From: Auriscalpium vulgare
Lineage: Eukaryota > Basidiomycota > Agaricomycetes > Russulales > Auriscalpiaceae
Reading direction: 5' to 3'
Assembly: GCA_019915015.1 (NCBI GenBank)
Contig: JAHBBC010000008.1
Span: 372,001-436,000, forward strand
Length of the DNA: 64,000 nucleotides
Position 1 is the stretch's first letter, and every line of letters starts with the position of its first letter. The notes beneath the pieces were generated by a model. The model was not told where the DNA came from. It saw only the letters and a program-made list of their open reading frames with translations, and did not search any database. Below are positions 32,314 to 44,368 of this stretch, one piece after another. Position numbers and translations under genes: made by a program.

Positions 32314-34109
32314 ATGCAATTCGAGGTGCTGGCGACATGTCACACGACCCGTGCGCGAGTATGTAGGATGACCCTTGGCCGTGAGTTCCAAGCATCCTGG
32401 TCCCCGCAGACTCGACTCACGATGACAGTGCAGACGGAGTGACCATGCTCCCGACATTTATGCCTGTAGCCACGCAGGCAGCGATCAAAGGGCTCACACC
32501 GCAGCAGATGGAGGGCTTGGGCGTTTCCCTGATCCTCAACAACACCTATCATCTGAACCTTCGTCCCGGGATCAAGGTGCTGCAGGAGGCGGGCGGCGCA
32601 CATAAATTTCAGGGATGGAACCACAATCTGCTTACGGTGCGTTGCATATTTCTGGAGATTTGACAGTTTTCTGAGGGACAAGGTGCATAGGATAGTGGCG
32701 GATTTCAACTCGTGTCGTTGAGCAAATTCACAAAAATCACGGAGGAAGGCGCACTCTTCGCCAGTCCGTTCACAGGAGAGGCAACTATGCTGACGGTGCG
32801 AGCTCGTTGTGTCGTCGTTTTGTAGATCTTGACTTATACTCTCACTACAGCCCGAAGAAAGCATGTCAATACAACATGCGATTGGCGCTGATATCATCAT
32901 GCAGCTCGACGACGTAGGTTTGTCTCTGCACCTCCAGCCGCCACCACATCCTACAACGGATGCTCATGCATTATCTCAGTCTCCAGCTTGACGACTGGTT
33001 CAAGAGTCGGCGAAGCGATGGAACGTTCCGTGCGATGGCTGGACCGCTGTATCGAATTTCACCGGAAATCGGGCAGAGACGAAAAGCAGAATCTGTTCGC
33101 GATCGTACAGGGTGGCCTGGATCCCGCCCTCAGAGATCGGTGTCTGGAGGAGATGATCAAGAGACGAGAGGGTGTTGCTGGGTATGCGATAGGTGGTTTG
33201 AGTGGGGGCGAGGAGAAAGGTACGCACTCATGGACCTTTGACGGGGACGCAGTTCTGATTCTGCTGGCAGATATTTTCTGGCGCATGTGAGTTCCACGAC
33301 TATTTGCATAGCTCATCAATATCCTCAATGGGCGGTTTAGAATCAAACAATGTGCCGAGAAGCTCCCAGCAGACCGTACGCATCGTCAAGCTATCCATCT
33401 GGCCGCCGCTGACTGATGCGCAGGTCCAAGATATTCTATGGGCATAGGATTCGCTGAAGGTTCGTGATAAATATCCAGTCCCCTCCTTTCCCGACTAAGT
33501 AATCGATGCGTAGATTTGCTTGTGTGCGTTGCTTTAGGCGTCGACATGGCGGATTGCGTGTTCCCTACCCGAACCGCTCGATTCGGCGTCGCCTTGACGC
33601 ATAATGGACCTATGAATCTCCGTACGCGATCCATTACCTTGACCTCAGTCATCGCCTTACACATTATCGCTGCAGGTTTAGGCAAATACGCCAAAGACTT
33701 CGGTCCGATCGACGACACGTGTCCCTGCCCCACTTGCAGCGATGGCACATCGCGGTCAATCCTTCATCACACAATAACTCGGGAGACATCTGCAGCGCAT
33801 GGTCAGTCGATCTTTCTTCATCTTGCCCTCACATCGCCCTCATATCGAAGGGTTACACCCACAGCCGTTACGCTGCACAACCTCACCTTCCAAGCGCAGG
33901 TCATGGGCCGTGCGCGGGACGCTATCATTGCCGGGACGTTCCCGAAATACCTGAGATCATTCTTCGCAGGCTATTTCAGTGACTCGGGGTACCCGGAGTG
34001 GTGCGTCAATGCCCTGCGCAGTGTCGGGGTCGATTTGGTCGAGGGCGATCCCGCCGCGAAGGTGGTGCGGGGCAACGGGGCGAAGTGGGAGTATTCAGAC
34101 GCGTCGTAG
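32314..34109 (+). CDS. Queuine tRNA-ribosyltransferase catalytic subunit (QTRT1/TGT)
   Basis: Exchanges guanine-34 for queuine in tRNAs for Asp, Asn, His and Tyr. Exon 1 ([20 protein letters not shown]) ends at gtgagt near 32374; splicing gives [20 protein letters not shown] and [15 protein letters not shown]. Conserved elements in order: [26 protein letters not shown] (substrate-pocket Asp); [87 protein letters not shown] (nucleophile region). The zinc site is CPCPTC plus the later His, followed by [18 protein letters not shown]. It ends WEYSDAS. Eight or more introns are needed. The eukaryotic enzyme works with a QTRT2 partner, not in this window. Fungi lack de novo queuine synthesis, so it acts by salvage. 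Confidence 0.93.
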
Positions 34110-37100
34110 GACGGTGTTGCGACATGCGCCCATGTCAGAGTAGGAATGGAGGTATTTCGACATCGTGACAGGCATCTGATTTGAAGCGGAGGTAGAGCTG
34201 ATGGACCGTTCGCGATGCATGCCGGCTTGGATACGGAACCCACAGAATCCAAGCTGCAGGTGCCCGTGATGCAACTCATGCGAATCTACCGTGCTTCATT
34301 TGTCGACCAAGGCGTGCGCCTGACGAAGTCACGTAAGGGTAGAAAAAAAGAAGTGGAAAGAAAGAACGTCGCGAACATGCGTTTCATTTACAGTGGCCGA
34401 GAAGCAGCAGCGCCACATACGGCTTGCGGGCAGCAGGGTCGACACGGCACATCCATTTACCCTCGCCGACGCTGTTAGATCGTTCTATGGCGCATGCATC
34501 GGCCCAGTAAATAGAAAAAAAGGATTGCATAGAGTTTCCATAGCGAGCGACGGTTCTAAGTAGATGAGGACTCGGGGCAAGAGATCGGCGCAACATCATC
34601 ACAATGTCGTTCCTGTAAAATGAGACCGCGTCAGTGCTCTAGCCCATGCGAGCGCGAATACGGCGACAACTTACTGTCCATCAAGGCCTCCCAAGCGTGA
34701 AGATCATCTGCGGGTGCTCGCATGCCCCTTCTTGCCAGGCTGGTGGATGAGCTCTGCCCAGGTCGTCCCTAAGAGCAAAATAACCGAAAAAATTACGCAC
34801 TGCTCTCAAATAGGCATAAGGGAATTCACCTGAAACCGAGGCCGTCGAGCAACCTTACAAGAAGCGGATGGAATGGGAACACGCGAAGAGGACCCGTGGG
34901 CTGTAAGAGGTGCTGAAGGAATTCTAGCAACGCGCCAGAGGATCAAGGTCAGTCTCGCAATGCGACGAAGGGGCAAGCGGTAGTGCATACCGAGGCAGGT
35001 GGAGAGAAGAGATCTAGTCATACTTGCTCATGCGATGAGGACTTTATACCACTGATCGGGGCTAGAACTGGTGGAGGGCCGTGCATCAATGACGCGAGGG
35101 GTTACGCCGGGCACCGTCTTACGACACCGCAACTCGAGGGTAGCTGCGGTGCGTGACTCGATAACGCCAATCTGTGGGCTCGCAAGCACAGAAGGGTCGA
35201 GCTGTAGCCGCATCTATAGACTCCTATATCCCCAGAACAGGGAAATACACCGAAATCGTCGTTGATTTCGCCTTCGATCCGATATTGCGCAAATATAGGA
35301 TCCGAGAGGAGGCGCGGGCGCTGCCTCCGATGTTGCGATAGCAGCACGCCTGAGGGCAGGAGGTACGACTGCGCCGAGTCGAGTGACCTGTTGGGCTTCG
35401 AGATAGAACACCACAGGGCTGGGTCGAGTGGCTGAGGGCTCGGCTGCGCTGATGAATCTGCATCGCCCATCCTTCAGTTCCCGGCTGGACGGGCAAATTT
35501 GCCCTGGCGGGCGATGAAAGAGGAAAGCCGTCGCACCCGCCGCGAGATCTGGAAAGATCCGTGTGGCGCGCCTGTGCGGTTGACTGGTAAAACGGGCCAG
35601 GAACGGACGCTGCGCACGCACCAAATGCACGAGGCAAGATGGCAACTGCGCCTATCCAATTTGAGCGGTGTGTATTGAACTGGCGTAGCACACAGACGTG
35701 TGGGTGAGAAGGCGAAGACAGAAGCGGCCCGCCTGATGGCCGTGCCTCGAGCGGCGGAAGACTGGGCGTGGATATACCGAGCCATGGAGTCCGGCGCTCC
35801 GTCACAGTAATCACGGTGGAAAAGGGCTAAGAGATATCAGATAGTCGACGATATGCTGCTACCTTTTTCCCGGATGTGATTACTGAGAAGACGAGCGGAG
35901 TGTTAGTTTGCTGTCAACTTTCACTGATCCATCGCCGGCGTGATGTAGAGTTACCGCGGGGGCAGAAAGGGCAGTCAGCGGTAGGTGGGTTTACGAGGGC
36001 TAGCGGAGCGAAGTTCCGGCGCGTAAAGCTTTGGCACAATTTGTAGAGACGCCCTTGACCGTGTCGCGCGCTTCTTCCCTTCACCATTTGCCTTCGACAG
36101 ACAGCTCTGGCCGTTTGCCCTTCGACGCCATCGGGACCTCCGACAAGGCGTGTGCTGCCTTCCCTGGACATCGCCGCGTCAGCAGGTCATTCGAACATGA
36201 AAAAAGAAAAAGCCACCAACTCCGCCGAAGACCTAGGGTGAAGACGCCCCTACAGCTACAAGGATTGAAAAAGGCCTGGAAAGCTGCAATCCAAGAGGAG
36301 GAATTGGGAGACTAGGATTAGCATTTATGGGTATGTGTCGTATGTCTCTTGTCATCCGCCCGAGGCTGACAGCGATGGTTGGTGAAGGGTTCGGGCGGCA
36401 CATCATCGATAGACGTTGAAACGCTGAAGTGGGAATCGATCCGCTGACCACCGGCCCTCCTTTGCGGGTACAGTGTCTATGAGAAATTACTTTCGTTCTT
36501 GGGCATCTCGGAACATATGGGCCCTGCATTGAACAGATCGATTAATTCAAGCGACGCAAGATTGAAGGCACGTTCTTAGGCGCGGAGTCATTTGGCGGTG
36601 TCATTTGGCATTAATCGAAGTACGGCCCGCCGTACATGATGAACGTCTGTCGCACGGCAAGCAGTCCCTGCCGCGCAAAATTTTCCAGTGAGTGGTGAGC
36701 TTGACGATTCCGTCACAAGAACAGAGGCTCATCTATCCCAAAAGTTGCCCCTCTCCATCTTGAGAAGCGAAGATTTCAAATGCGCTGGAGGCGCCGGAGG
36801 CCAGTTGCAAAGGGTACATCAGTACCTAGTGCATCGATGACCTGCCACACCCGGCAGGGCGACGTCTATCGCGGCGGTACACCTACAAAGTCGTCTGAAA
36901 GCTGGCTTTGCGTCGGTCAGTGCACAGCTCTTCGTCATCGCCTCTCTAGGTAAGCACAAATGGCACTTGACGTGAAGTGATCGTGGAGTTTCAGGGAGGC
37001 CAGAAATGAAGGGACTCGAGTGTTGTTCAGGTCGAGGTGGAGATAACGGTTGAGATAGCGTGATGCTCACCTTCATATGTACAGACGCACTCTGTTCTTG

Positions 37101-37733
37101 TGAGCACCATGGGCAGCTCTAATACTGTCTTCTTCTCTTCGCCGCTTCATGCAGCGTGTTGCTACCGAAGACTTTCTACTAGGATCTCGGGTCGGCCGCA
37201 GGTGTTGTTGCCAGCCAGTGTCACTGCAAGCCTTGCGTCAGTGAGTGCGTTGTCCCGGCGCTTTGAAAAGTGTACAACGGCGTTCACGATGTCGAGTGCC
37301 TCGAATCTCGAGAGTTGAAGGATGCCGGAAAGTCGTCTGCTCTTGCCAAACAACTTTCCGCCAATCGCTAAACGAGCGCTCAACATCACGTGATCTATCC
37401 GCAGAGCGGGCGCATGGCGTGGAGGTGGTTCGCCAGGTGTCTCCCTCCTCTTTTGATAAGCTCGTTCATAAGTCAGCATACTGATACTTGGAAAATGACA
37501 AGGGGCTCAAAGCTGGGAATGAGACTGGATTTAATTTTCAGTGGTGGAGATGGCTAGCGATTCTTAGATAAAGGAGCTCCGACTCAGCGGAGATTGGTCG
37601 TAGGCATCGCGGAGTTCAAGAGTTGAAGCGCGGAAGGTAACAACATTATAATAGGCCTGCCAGACGATGACGGAAAGCCCGGATGACATGCCGAAAAACT
37701 AAAACCCTAAGAAGCAAAAGTGACGAACTGCAC
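34110..37733. other. 3.6 kb gene-poor interval
   Basis: No gene is recognised. Open frames of 60-196 codons (largest 35224-35814 minus) lack motifs and intron support. A minus frame at 37479-37162 has fairly protein-like composition (LSRFEALDIVNAVVHFSKRR) but no identity. A tRNA-like word near 36431-36452 does not fold. The interval could hold degraded transposon or gene remnants I cannot identify. Confidence 0.4.
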
Positions 37734-39112
37734 CTACAGCTCCCAATAATACGACGCCCTTTTCAAATCATCGAATCGCTCTACTCTCGGAAACCTCTCC
37801 AGCAACTTCGTCCTCCGCATATCGCTACTAAACCGCGTCCCCCCAATAATCCGCAGCTCTGGAAACAGCACCAGCGCGTCGCTGACCGACGCGCGCACGT
37901 TGCCCGGTCCACCCATGCGAATCCACAGCGCAATGTCCGCCCAGCGCCAGCGCGCCTTCGACAGTCCCAGCCCGCCGACATCAAGCCGTTTGAGGGCGGG
38001 GCACGCGTGTGCTAACTTTCGCAGCTCGGCGAGGTCCGCCTCCGGCACGCTGAGATGGCGCAGAGTAAGCGGCAACGTCCACAGCAAGGGGCGTTCCCCG
38101 CGGAAGTGCACAGTCCGCAAGCGCGGCGTGTGCTGCGAGCGCACGACAAGCGCGAGGAGAGAACTGCTGTTCGTTGTGAGGGCCTGCAGGCGCGGAAGGA
38201 AGGGATCGCAACCGTCGATGTCTAGGCTGTCGGTGCTGAAGGTGATGCGCCACGTGAGGGACTTGAGGAATGGGTGCGCAGCGAGGAACTGGGCGCCGTA
38301 AGTCTTGGTAGTGTCGTTCCATCCAGCGCCCATGGAAAGTTCTCTGAGGCGTGGTACACGGCACTTGGCAAACCCTTCAGCGAGTTGTACAGATACTCCT
38401 ATCGCCGGTAGATCGAGGACCTATCGAGATGTCAAATTGGAAAAAACTGATAAGAATACCTGAGGCTCCTTACCTCCAGCTGGACAGAACGCGAGATGAA
38501 ATTGACCAGTCGCTGGCCTGCATTCTTAACAAGCTGGTGGTCCATGTTCGGTATCGCCAACTTCCTGAGGCCACGCATCGCCCAAATCTGGAAATGCAGG
38601 CATCAGCTCCGAGGTAGCCTCTCGTATGGTGGGTTTTCGACACTCACTGGATGATTGGGTGCTAGTGGCACGTCCGGATCATTCAGGAAGACGTCCTTAA
38701 GCTCATGCGGGCAATACCTCAGTAGATAGGCCAGCGATGTCTTCCACCCATTCACCACGACCGTGCTCAAATTCACCATGTTCCGCACGGCCCTCACGCG
38801 GGGACATTCCGCACATGCCTTGGCCGCATGCGTCGCCACGAGCGTCGTCGGCAGGCGCGACTCGGGGTCTGACCATTGCTGCAGGGTCAGGCGGCGCACG
38901 TTGCGTGCGAGATCGGGGCGTTGCGCGAGATGTACCCAGACAGCGCTGTCACCGGAAGTGATTGTGACCTCGCGGTACTCGAGGTGCCGCGGAGAGATGA
39001 CGCGGCGCAGGGACCTGCACACGCATGCGAGGGCGCGCAGGTCGCGTGGGGCGTCGACGTTGACTACGATGAGCTCCAAGATTTCGTTCGGGACGCCGCT
39101 GAAGGGGCACAT
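37734..39112 (-). CDS. F-box protein with leucine-rich C-terminus
   Basis: Starts MCPFSGVPNEILELIVVNVD at 39112. The N-terminal F-box pattern is clear (VPNEILELI ... LRALACVCRSLRRVI), expected to bind Skp1 in an SCF ubiquitin ligase. Irregular LRR-like segments follow, split by two short introns: WVHLAQRPDLARNVRRLTLQ, LSTVVVNGWKTSLAYLL, then MRGLRKLAIPNMDHQ, LRELSMGAGWNDTTKT and LRHLSVPEADLAELRKLAHA, ending RFDDLKRASYYWEL at 37734. About 415 residues. Agaricomycetes have very many such F-box genes, so the substrate cannot be guessed. Confidence 0.82.
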
Positions 39113-39514
39113 AGCGATTGGAGAGAGAAGAACGAAGGAAGTGTGCTTAGGAGGTAAGTCGCGCTGGGGCTAGGTCGTCAGTGCACCTCAGGGGGAGCGG
39201 GCCGTCCACATCGACATCCGCCCCCGCCCATTTGCACGAGTCTGGGCAGGCCATATGAGACAACTGTGCGGATCAGTGACAGACGGCGACGGAAGGAAGT
39301 GGAAAGATGATAGGATAGGGAAGGATAGGATGCCGCAACCGTCCAAGCCTGTTGCAGCAGATCCTCGATTGGTCAGCAAGTATGCGGATGCACAACTAGC
39401 TGCAAGATATTATTCGATCAGTGTACATTGAATTGACCTCTGCGGTCGCTAGACTCTCTGCCTCTTCTCATTCTGCGATCGCCCAGGCAAGGCAAGGCAC
39501 CCCCATAGTATGTG
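39113..39514. other. Intergenic between two minus-strand genes
   Basis: Promoter side of the F-box gene and 3' flank of the zinc-knuckle gene. No open frame of interest. Confidence 0.5.
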
Positions 39515-40358
39515 TCAAAACTCTGGCCATTCGCGCTTCGGGTCGGGGGCCTGCCATATGTCGTCTTCTTCGATATCCGGCCACACATTGTTCGCGTCAG
39601 TATTCCAGTCATTGTTCTGATTTTGGGGGCAGTCCCGCGAGATCTGGCATCGACACATAAGCATAAGCCACAGTAAACTTGCGTAAACGCACGTGTCCTT
39701 CCTGCTGACACTTGAAGCAGGTCTTCGCTCGCCTAGCAGGCCAAGGGGCGGGCTCGGGGGCAGGCTCGGGGGCAAGCTCGGGGGCAGGCTCGGGGGCAAG
39801 CTCGGGGGCAGGCTCGGGGGCCACAGTTTCCGCCTCCAAATTGGGGCTAGGGTCATCTTCTTCCACACCGACCGGGGCGAGACAATCTTTCGCCATGTGA
39901 TTCAAGCCGCCGCAGCGGTAGCACTTGACGGGCGGAATCCCCGCCATGTTCAGTCCACGGCCAGGTGGAGGGGTGCGTGAGGCGTAGGGGCCCATTGTGC
40001 CCTTCGGGCATACACGGGCAATATGGCCGCCTTGGCCGCAATTCTGCTCACCATTATCAGGTAGTGCGCGTAATCTAGGGGCAGGGGGCGTACAAAGCAT
40101 TTCTGCGGCATGAGTTTCGTGCACTCTGCTTGAATGTGTCCGATCCCGCTGCACGCATAGCATTGTTTTCCGGAAGTCGAGCGCGGCTCAGGGCACGCGG
40201 ACGACTCGTGTCCCGGTTGGCGACAATTGTAGCAGAGGCGCGTGTTAGACGGGCAACTCTCCGCGATGTGGCCCACTGAAGCTAAGTCAACCACCGCTCA
40301 CGGAATGAGAAAGCGACGCACGATTTCCACACTTGAAGCATCCTTTCCTTGAAGCCAT
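39515..40358 (-). CDS. CCHC zinc-knuckle nucleic-acid-binding protein (CNBP/GIS2-like)
   Basis: About 225 residues with six CX2CX4HX4C knuckles: CFKCGNLGHIAESC, CYNCRQPGHESSAC, CYACSGIGHIQAEC, CFNCGQGGHIARVC, CYRCGGLNHMAKDC and CFKCQQEGHISRDC. Introns fall inside knuckles 1, 4 and 6. Choosing acceptors that restore perfect spacing (for example cag/TGGGCCAC in knuckle 1) gives the full set, which supports the gene model. Between knuckles 5 and 6 is an acidic linker with a Pro-Glu-Ala-Leu tandem repeat encoded by a 12-bp minisatellite. The C-terminus is acidic (DIEEDDIWQAPDP). CNBP/GIS2/Byr3 proteins bind single-stranded nucleic acid and translating mRNAs; a cytoplasmic RNA-binding role is inferred. 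The start at 40358 (MASRKG) sits directly before knuckle 1. Confidence 0.88.
39753..39824 (+). repeat. 12-bp coding minisatellite, six units
   Basis: Six head-to-tail copies of ctcgggggcagg or ctcgggggcaag, period 12. They encode alternating PEPA/PELA on the minus strand inside the zinc-knuckle gene. A period of 12 keeps the frame if the copy number changes. Confidence 0.9.
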
Positions 40359-41150
40359 TATTTAAATACAGCCCTCCTCGAAGCAGCGATCTGCGAAGAG
40401 GTTACTAATCATGATGTGGCGACGGATCTCTGAACGAATACGACGAACCTCTGAACGGATACAACCAACCCAAAGCCTGCTCTTCCCTCTTCTCTACTTC
40501 CCTCCGCCAACAGCAACAACGAGTCCGTTAGTGTGAGTAAAAGGTGATAGTCGTGGATAACAAGCACAGTCGGCTGTTCCAGAATGGCAATTGTCCCCGT
40601 GGGAATATCCACAGAGCGTCTACGCTCAGCGAGGCTCGGCTCGTAGCTTGTAGTCTGAACCATAAGTGTACTTTTACGCTTGGATTCTGAAATCCATGCC
40701 AGCTGTTACAGGCTCTGACCTCCTACAAAAGCACCTCTGGCTCTGGCTCGCGTGCCGCCAATATTGTTTTCATCTGTGCCAGCCGCCGGTCCCGGTCTGT
40801 CCCGGTCTGCATGCGACAAAATAATACATAACAAAGCAGATACACGTGATCTTCATGTTCGTTTGGGACTTCGACTTCAACTTCCACCACAACGACAACG
40901 GTCATCAAGGAAAGAATATTCTGCTCTATGTGCGAGTTCAGAGGGCCATTCGGTCGCCGGAGATTCTGCAGAGCAAATGGTCACAGCCTCGTGGCCAGCG
41001 CGCGCTGTCATCTGACTAACATTCAGGTCGCGAGTCACCGTGCGCACTGCGCAACGACAACTTGCAATTGTCTTCCGCGCAAGGTCGGCAACAGAAACCA
41101 ACCGTCAGCGGCCAACATTTCTATTCTCTTGCATCTTGTGGAACAGCATC
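40359..41150. other. Intergenic upstream of TPR copy H, contains a relic TPR 3' flank
   Basis: No complete gene is seen. 40629-40709 matches the 3' flank of TPR copy G; see the separate repeat entry. Short minus-strand open frames (40908-40723) are not recognisable. Confidence 0.5.
40629..40709 (+). repeat. Orphan 3'-flank block of a subfamily III TPR gene
   Basis: The block holds gcgaggctcg, gtagcttgtagtctga, aagtgtactttta and gaaatccatgcc in order. The same order lies just past the stop codon of copy G (minus strand, about 19000 to 18925). A weaker version follows copies H (42500-42545) and I (44405-44450). Here no TPR coding sequence precedes it. Confidence 0.7.
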
Positions 41151-42475
41151 ATGGCGACATCAGAGCCTAAAATTGACTTCGAAGCTCTCGGGATGGACGC
41201 TGATCTTTGTCTGGTTAGTACGACCATCGGTTTCTTCGTAGCAGGAATGTTACATGGCGGCTCTGTAGAAAATCGGCCTCAAAGCAAAGCCCGACCCCAT
41301 CACCGGTGAAGTTGATTATAACGCGCTGATGAAGTTCGTCTTGCCTTCCTTTGTACCATTTGCGGCGCGCTGAGCCCTGCAACAGGCACATCTACACCAA
41401 TTTGGACGACCCAGATGTCAAGAAGCTGCTGGAGATGGGGTCCAAGGCGTATACGCGCATCGAGGTGGAGGACATCTCGGACTTCGACTTCGCCTCGCTG
41501 GGGAATACCATCGTGCCCAACTCCGTCTGGATGGCGTCCCTTGAGTACAGTGGCATGGTAGACGCCAATCATCGCCCTCTGGACCCAGCCAAGGCAGCGA
41601 CGACTCCTGGATCGCAGCACCAGTTTACATTGTCCTGCGAGGCCGCCGAAGACGAAGGTCGCGACCGCTCGTCCCGCTTCATGAAAGCGGTGTATGGCCA
41701 GGGCCCGCCGAAATCGACTGATGTCCTAGAGTGCGTCGCTGTACTTTCGTTTCAAATATCCACTTAATTACCTGCGTCTAGCTTCTTGAAACGCAGCATC
41801 ATCAATCCAATGCCGCTCCTCCCGAATTTCATTCTTTTTTCCATCAAGTTTGAGCCTCACATGTCCGCGCTGCGCCCCTTCCTCGACACGCTTCCGAAAC
41901 CCTTTGCGTACCAAGTCGAGACGCCTGCGCTCGCGGAGAGGCTGCAGGAGATTTCGTACATGGGCAGCCAGTTCCGCTACGAGATGTACGTCGCGCTCGC
42001 GGACGAGGCAAAGAAGAAGGGCAACGCCGCCTTTGCGGCGCGCGATCGCGCCGGCGCGCTCACCGCGTACAAGGACGCGATCGATCACCTCTCGGACGCG
42101 CTGCGCCAGACGCCGGACGACAAGCAGGAGGCAGCCGCGAAGAAGCAGCTCGCGGTGTGCTTGGCAAACCGCGCCGCGGCTCACATGCTCGAGGGGGACG
42201 GAATGAATGCTGCGCAAGCTCTGGAAGACGGCAAGGCGGCGGAGAAGTTAGATCCCACTTATCCCAAAGGGTGAGTTCAAACGGGTTTCGGTCACTTGGG
42301 TGAGATTTTACGTGTCTCCAGGTATCACCGGCAGGCACGCGCACACGAACTCCTAGGGCAGATCGAAGAGGCGAGGCAGGTGCTCGAGCGAGCGCTGGAG
42401 CTTCAGGACCTTCGAAATAGAGAAGCTCTGGTTGATGCCCTGAAAGCGCTACCAGCCGCCGCCCAGAATGCTTAG
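41151..42475 (+). CDS. TPR copy H, carboxylate-clamp TPR protein (subfamily III)
   Basis: Intact, about 380 residues, start MATSEPKIDFEALGMDADLC. Intron 1 leads to KIGLKAKPDPITGEVDYNAL, intron 2 to HIYTNLDDPDVKKLLEMGSK. The N-terminal domain contains VEDISDFDFASLGNTIVPNS, GMVDANHRPLDP, TTPGSQHQFTLSC and KAVYGQGPPKSTDVL. A phase-2 intron then precedes FLKRSIINPMPLLPNFILF and PHMSALRPFLDTLPKPFAYQ. The TPR domain: EAKKKGNAAFAARDRAGALT (clamp Lys, Asn); VCLANRAAAHMLEGDGM (clamp Asn); PKG, then the last intron, YHRQARAHELLGQIEEAR (clamp Lys, Arg), ending PAAAQNA. All five clamp positions known from Hop TPR1 are kept. It is followed in the same direction by copy I, 610 bp downstream. Confidence 0.78.
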
Positions 42476-43082
42476 CGCTCGAAGGCGGGATCTTGAAAAC
42501 AAGCGCGCTTCAAAGTAGCCTGTAGTCTGGAGTTTGAGCAGAGGCATGTACTTCCGGTGCTCACCAACCAGAGTCTGCAGTATCATTCGGAATGCGCATC
42601 TCTGGCTGATTGCTCTGCTGCTTGGGCGTCACACTTGCGCTGGCCATTCAGGGACTATCGGACTGCAGTCTCCGGGTCAGGATAGCCGCACTTTGGCCTA
42701 TCTAAGTTGCTGTCCCGAAGAACTTTCATTTAACAGCACGACTGCGCCTGCCAGTTGCCACTCTGTCGATGGTTTTTGGGTTCAAAGACCGATCTTACTA
42801 TACAGGTACGGCGTAGCGGGATGAAGCTGCGCGGAAGCAAGAAACGGGTGCATTCGTCCACATGATCTTGACCTACTATCATCATTCCATAGGTAACGCT
42901 ATTTCCATGTTCACGGGCGAGAACATTCCAACGTCTTCCACAGTTCCAATTCTCAGGCGCCTCATGCCGACACGTTCCCAACCTTAAAGAGTCGAGACAC
43001 AGCTCCTTGCCACTCGCCGCCACCACCGTCTCCACAAATACCATAGCGTCGTGAGTGCTGGCAGTGCTCTCATTCTGCATGC
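42476..43082. other. Spacer between tandem TPR copies H and I
   Basis: Starts with the family-specific 3' flank (42500-42545). No further gene is seen; the rest is the promoter of copy I. Confidence 0.5.
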
Positions 43083-44368
43083 ATGGCTGACAGGGACAGC
43101 AGCACCATGGCAACTCCATCGCGGAAGTCGGTCAGGGACTACAAAATCGACGGATCTGAGCTAGAGGCCGGCCTAGTAAGCATACGCCCTCTTTCCAGGA
43201 CTTCGAACAACGGCCAATGCATTACAGAGGGCTTTCGCCACTTTGAAGCCCGACCCTCGCACCGGCGAAGTCAGCTTCCAAGCCATGAAGACGTACGTAT
43301 TACTCATATCTTTCCGCATGAAAGGATACTCAACCCAGTCCAGACACATGCTCACCAACTCGAACGACCCCAACGTCCAGAAAGTGTACAATTTAGGTTA
43401 CAGGGTGTGTAAGCAGCTGGAGGAGGCGGACATTTCGGGTGTCGACTTCACGTCCCTGACGATCGTGCCGAACTTGTCCTGGATATTGACCATCAATCAC
43501 AAAGGCATGGTCGACGCGAAAAAAATGGCCATAAAGCCGGAGGCGGCAGCGAAGAACCCGGGCTCACAGCCCGTCTTCACACTGGACTGCTACGAACGGA
43601 TCAGTGGCCGAGATTCACCCCGCTTCAGCAAGCCGGTATACGGCCAGCCGAGTTCCGCCGAGGTCCTTGAGTGTGTCGCCCGCAGTCATCCTCAACTTCC
43701 TCTCATGCTCATACGCGATATAGCTTTCTAAAACGCAGCATCCTTTTTGTCTGGCCGTGTCTCCCAAACCTCGCATCATTTTCTGTCGAGTTTGCTCCGC
43801 ACATGCCCGTGCTGCGCCTCTTCCTCGACTCACTCCCGAGGCCGCTTTCGTACCATTTCGAGACGCCACCGCTCGCGGAGGAGTTTTACAAGCAGTCCTT
43901 TGCAGTCGCCGACGAGTTGAAGAAGAAGGGCAACGCGGCGTTCGCCGCGCGCGACGGTGCTGCCGCGCTCACAGCGTACATGGACGCGGCCGACCACCTC
44001 TGCACTGCGTTGGACAAGACGCTGAACGCGAATCAAGATGCGGCTGCGAAAAGGCGGCTTGCGATCTGCTATGCGAACTGCGCGGCTGTGTACTTACTGG
44101 ACGGCAAAGGCATGGATGACGCGTTGGCCCTGGGTCAGGAGGCAGAGAAAGCGGATCCGACTTATGCGAAAGGGTGCGTGCAAGCAGCTTTGATGGCTTA
44201 GCAGGTTTTCACGCGTTGTCTAGGTACCACCGTCAGGCCCGCTCGCACGAGCTCCTTGGACAAATCGAGCAGGCCAGGCAGGTGCTTGAGCGCGCACTGG
44301 CCCGTCAAGATGTTCACGAAAGGGAAAGCCTGGTTGCCGCTCTGAAAGCGCTCCCGGACGCTGCGTAG
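43083..44368 (+). CDS. TPR copy I, carboxylate-clamp TPR protein (subfamily III)
   Basis: Intact, about 370 residues. It starts MADRDSSTMATPSRKSVRDY at 43083; Met at 43107 is possible and matches G and J better. After intron 1: RAFATLKPDPRTGEVSFQAM. After intron 2: HMLTNSNDPNVQKVYNLGYR, EEADISGVDFTSLTIVPNLS and HKGMVDAKKMAIKPEAAAKN. After a phase-2 intron: FLKRSILFVWPCLPNLASF and MPVLRLFLDSLPRPLSYH. The TPR part shows ELKKKGNAAFAARDGAAALT, ICYANCAAVYLLDGKGM (clamp Asn kept, next Arg replaced by Cys) and AKG/YHRQARSHELLGQIEQAR after the last intron, ending ALPDAA. Tandem with H and nearest to broken copy G. Confidence 0.77.

Noticed and set aside
35224..35814. 196-codon minus-strand open frame
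   Set aside because: No domain, low-complexity composition typical of stop-poor GC-rich DNA, overlapping frames equally open, no intron support.
36425..36500. tRNA-like B-box word (gggaatcgatcc, minus-strand sense) followed by a GC-rich stretch
   Set aside because: The flanking bases do not form a T-stem, no acceptor stem or A-box fits, and no anticodon arm can be drawn.
39741..39830. CRISPR-like regular repeat
   Set aside because: It is a spacer-less 12-bp tandem repeat inside a coding exon, in a eukaryote.
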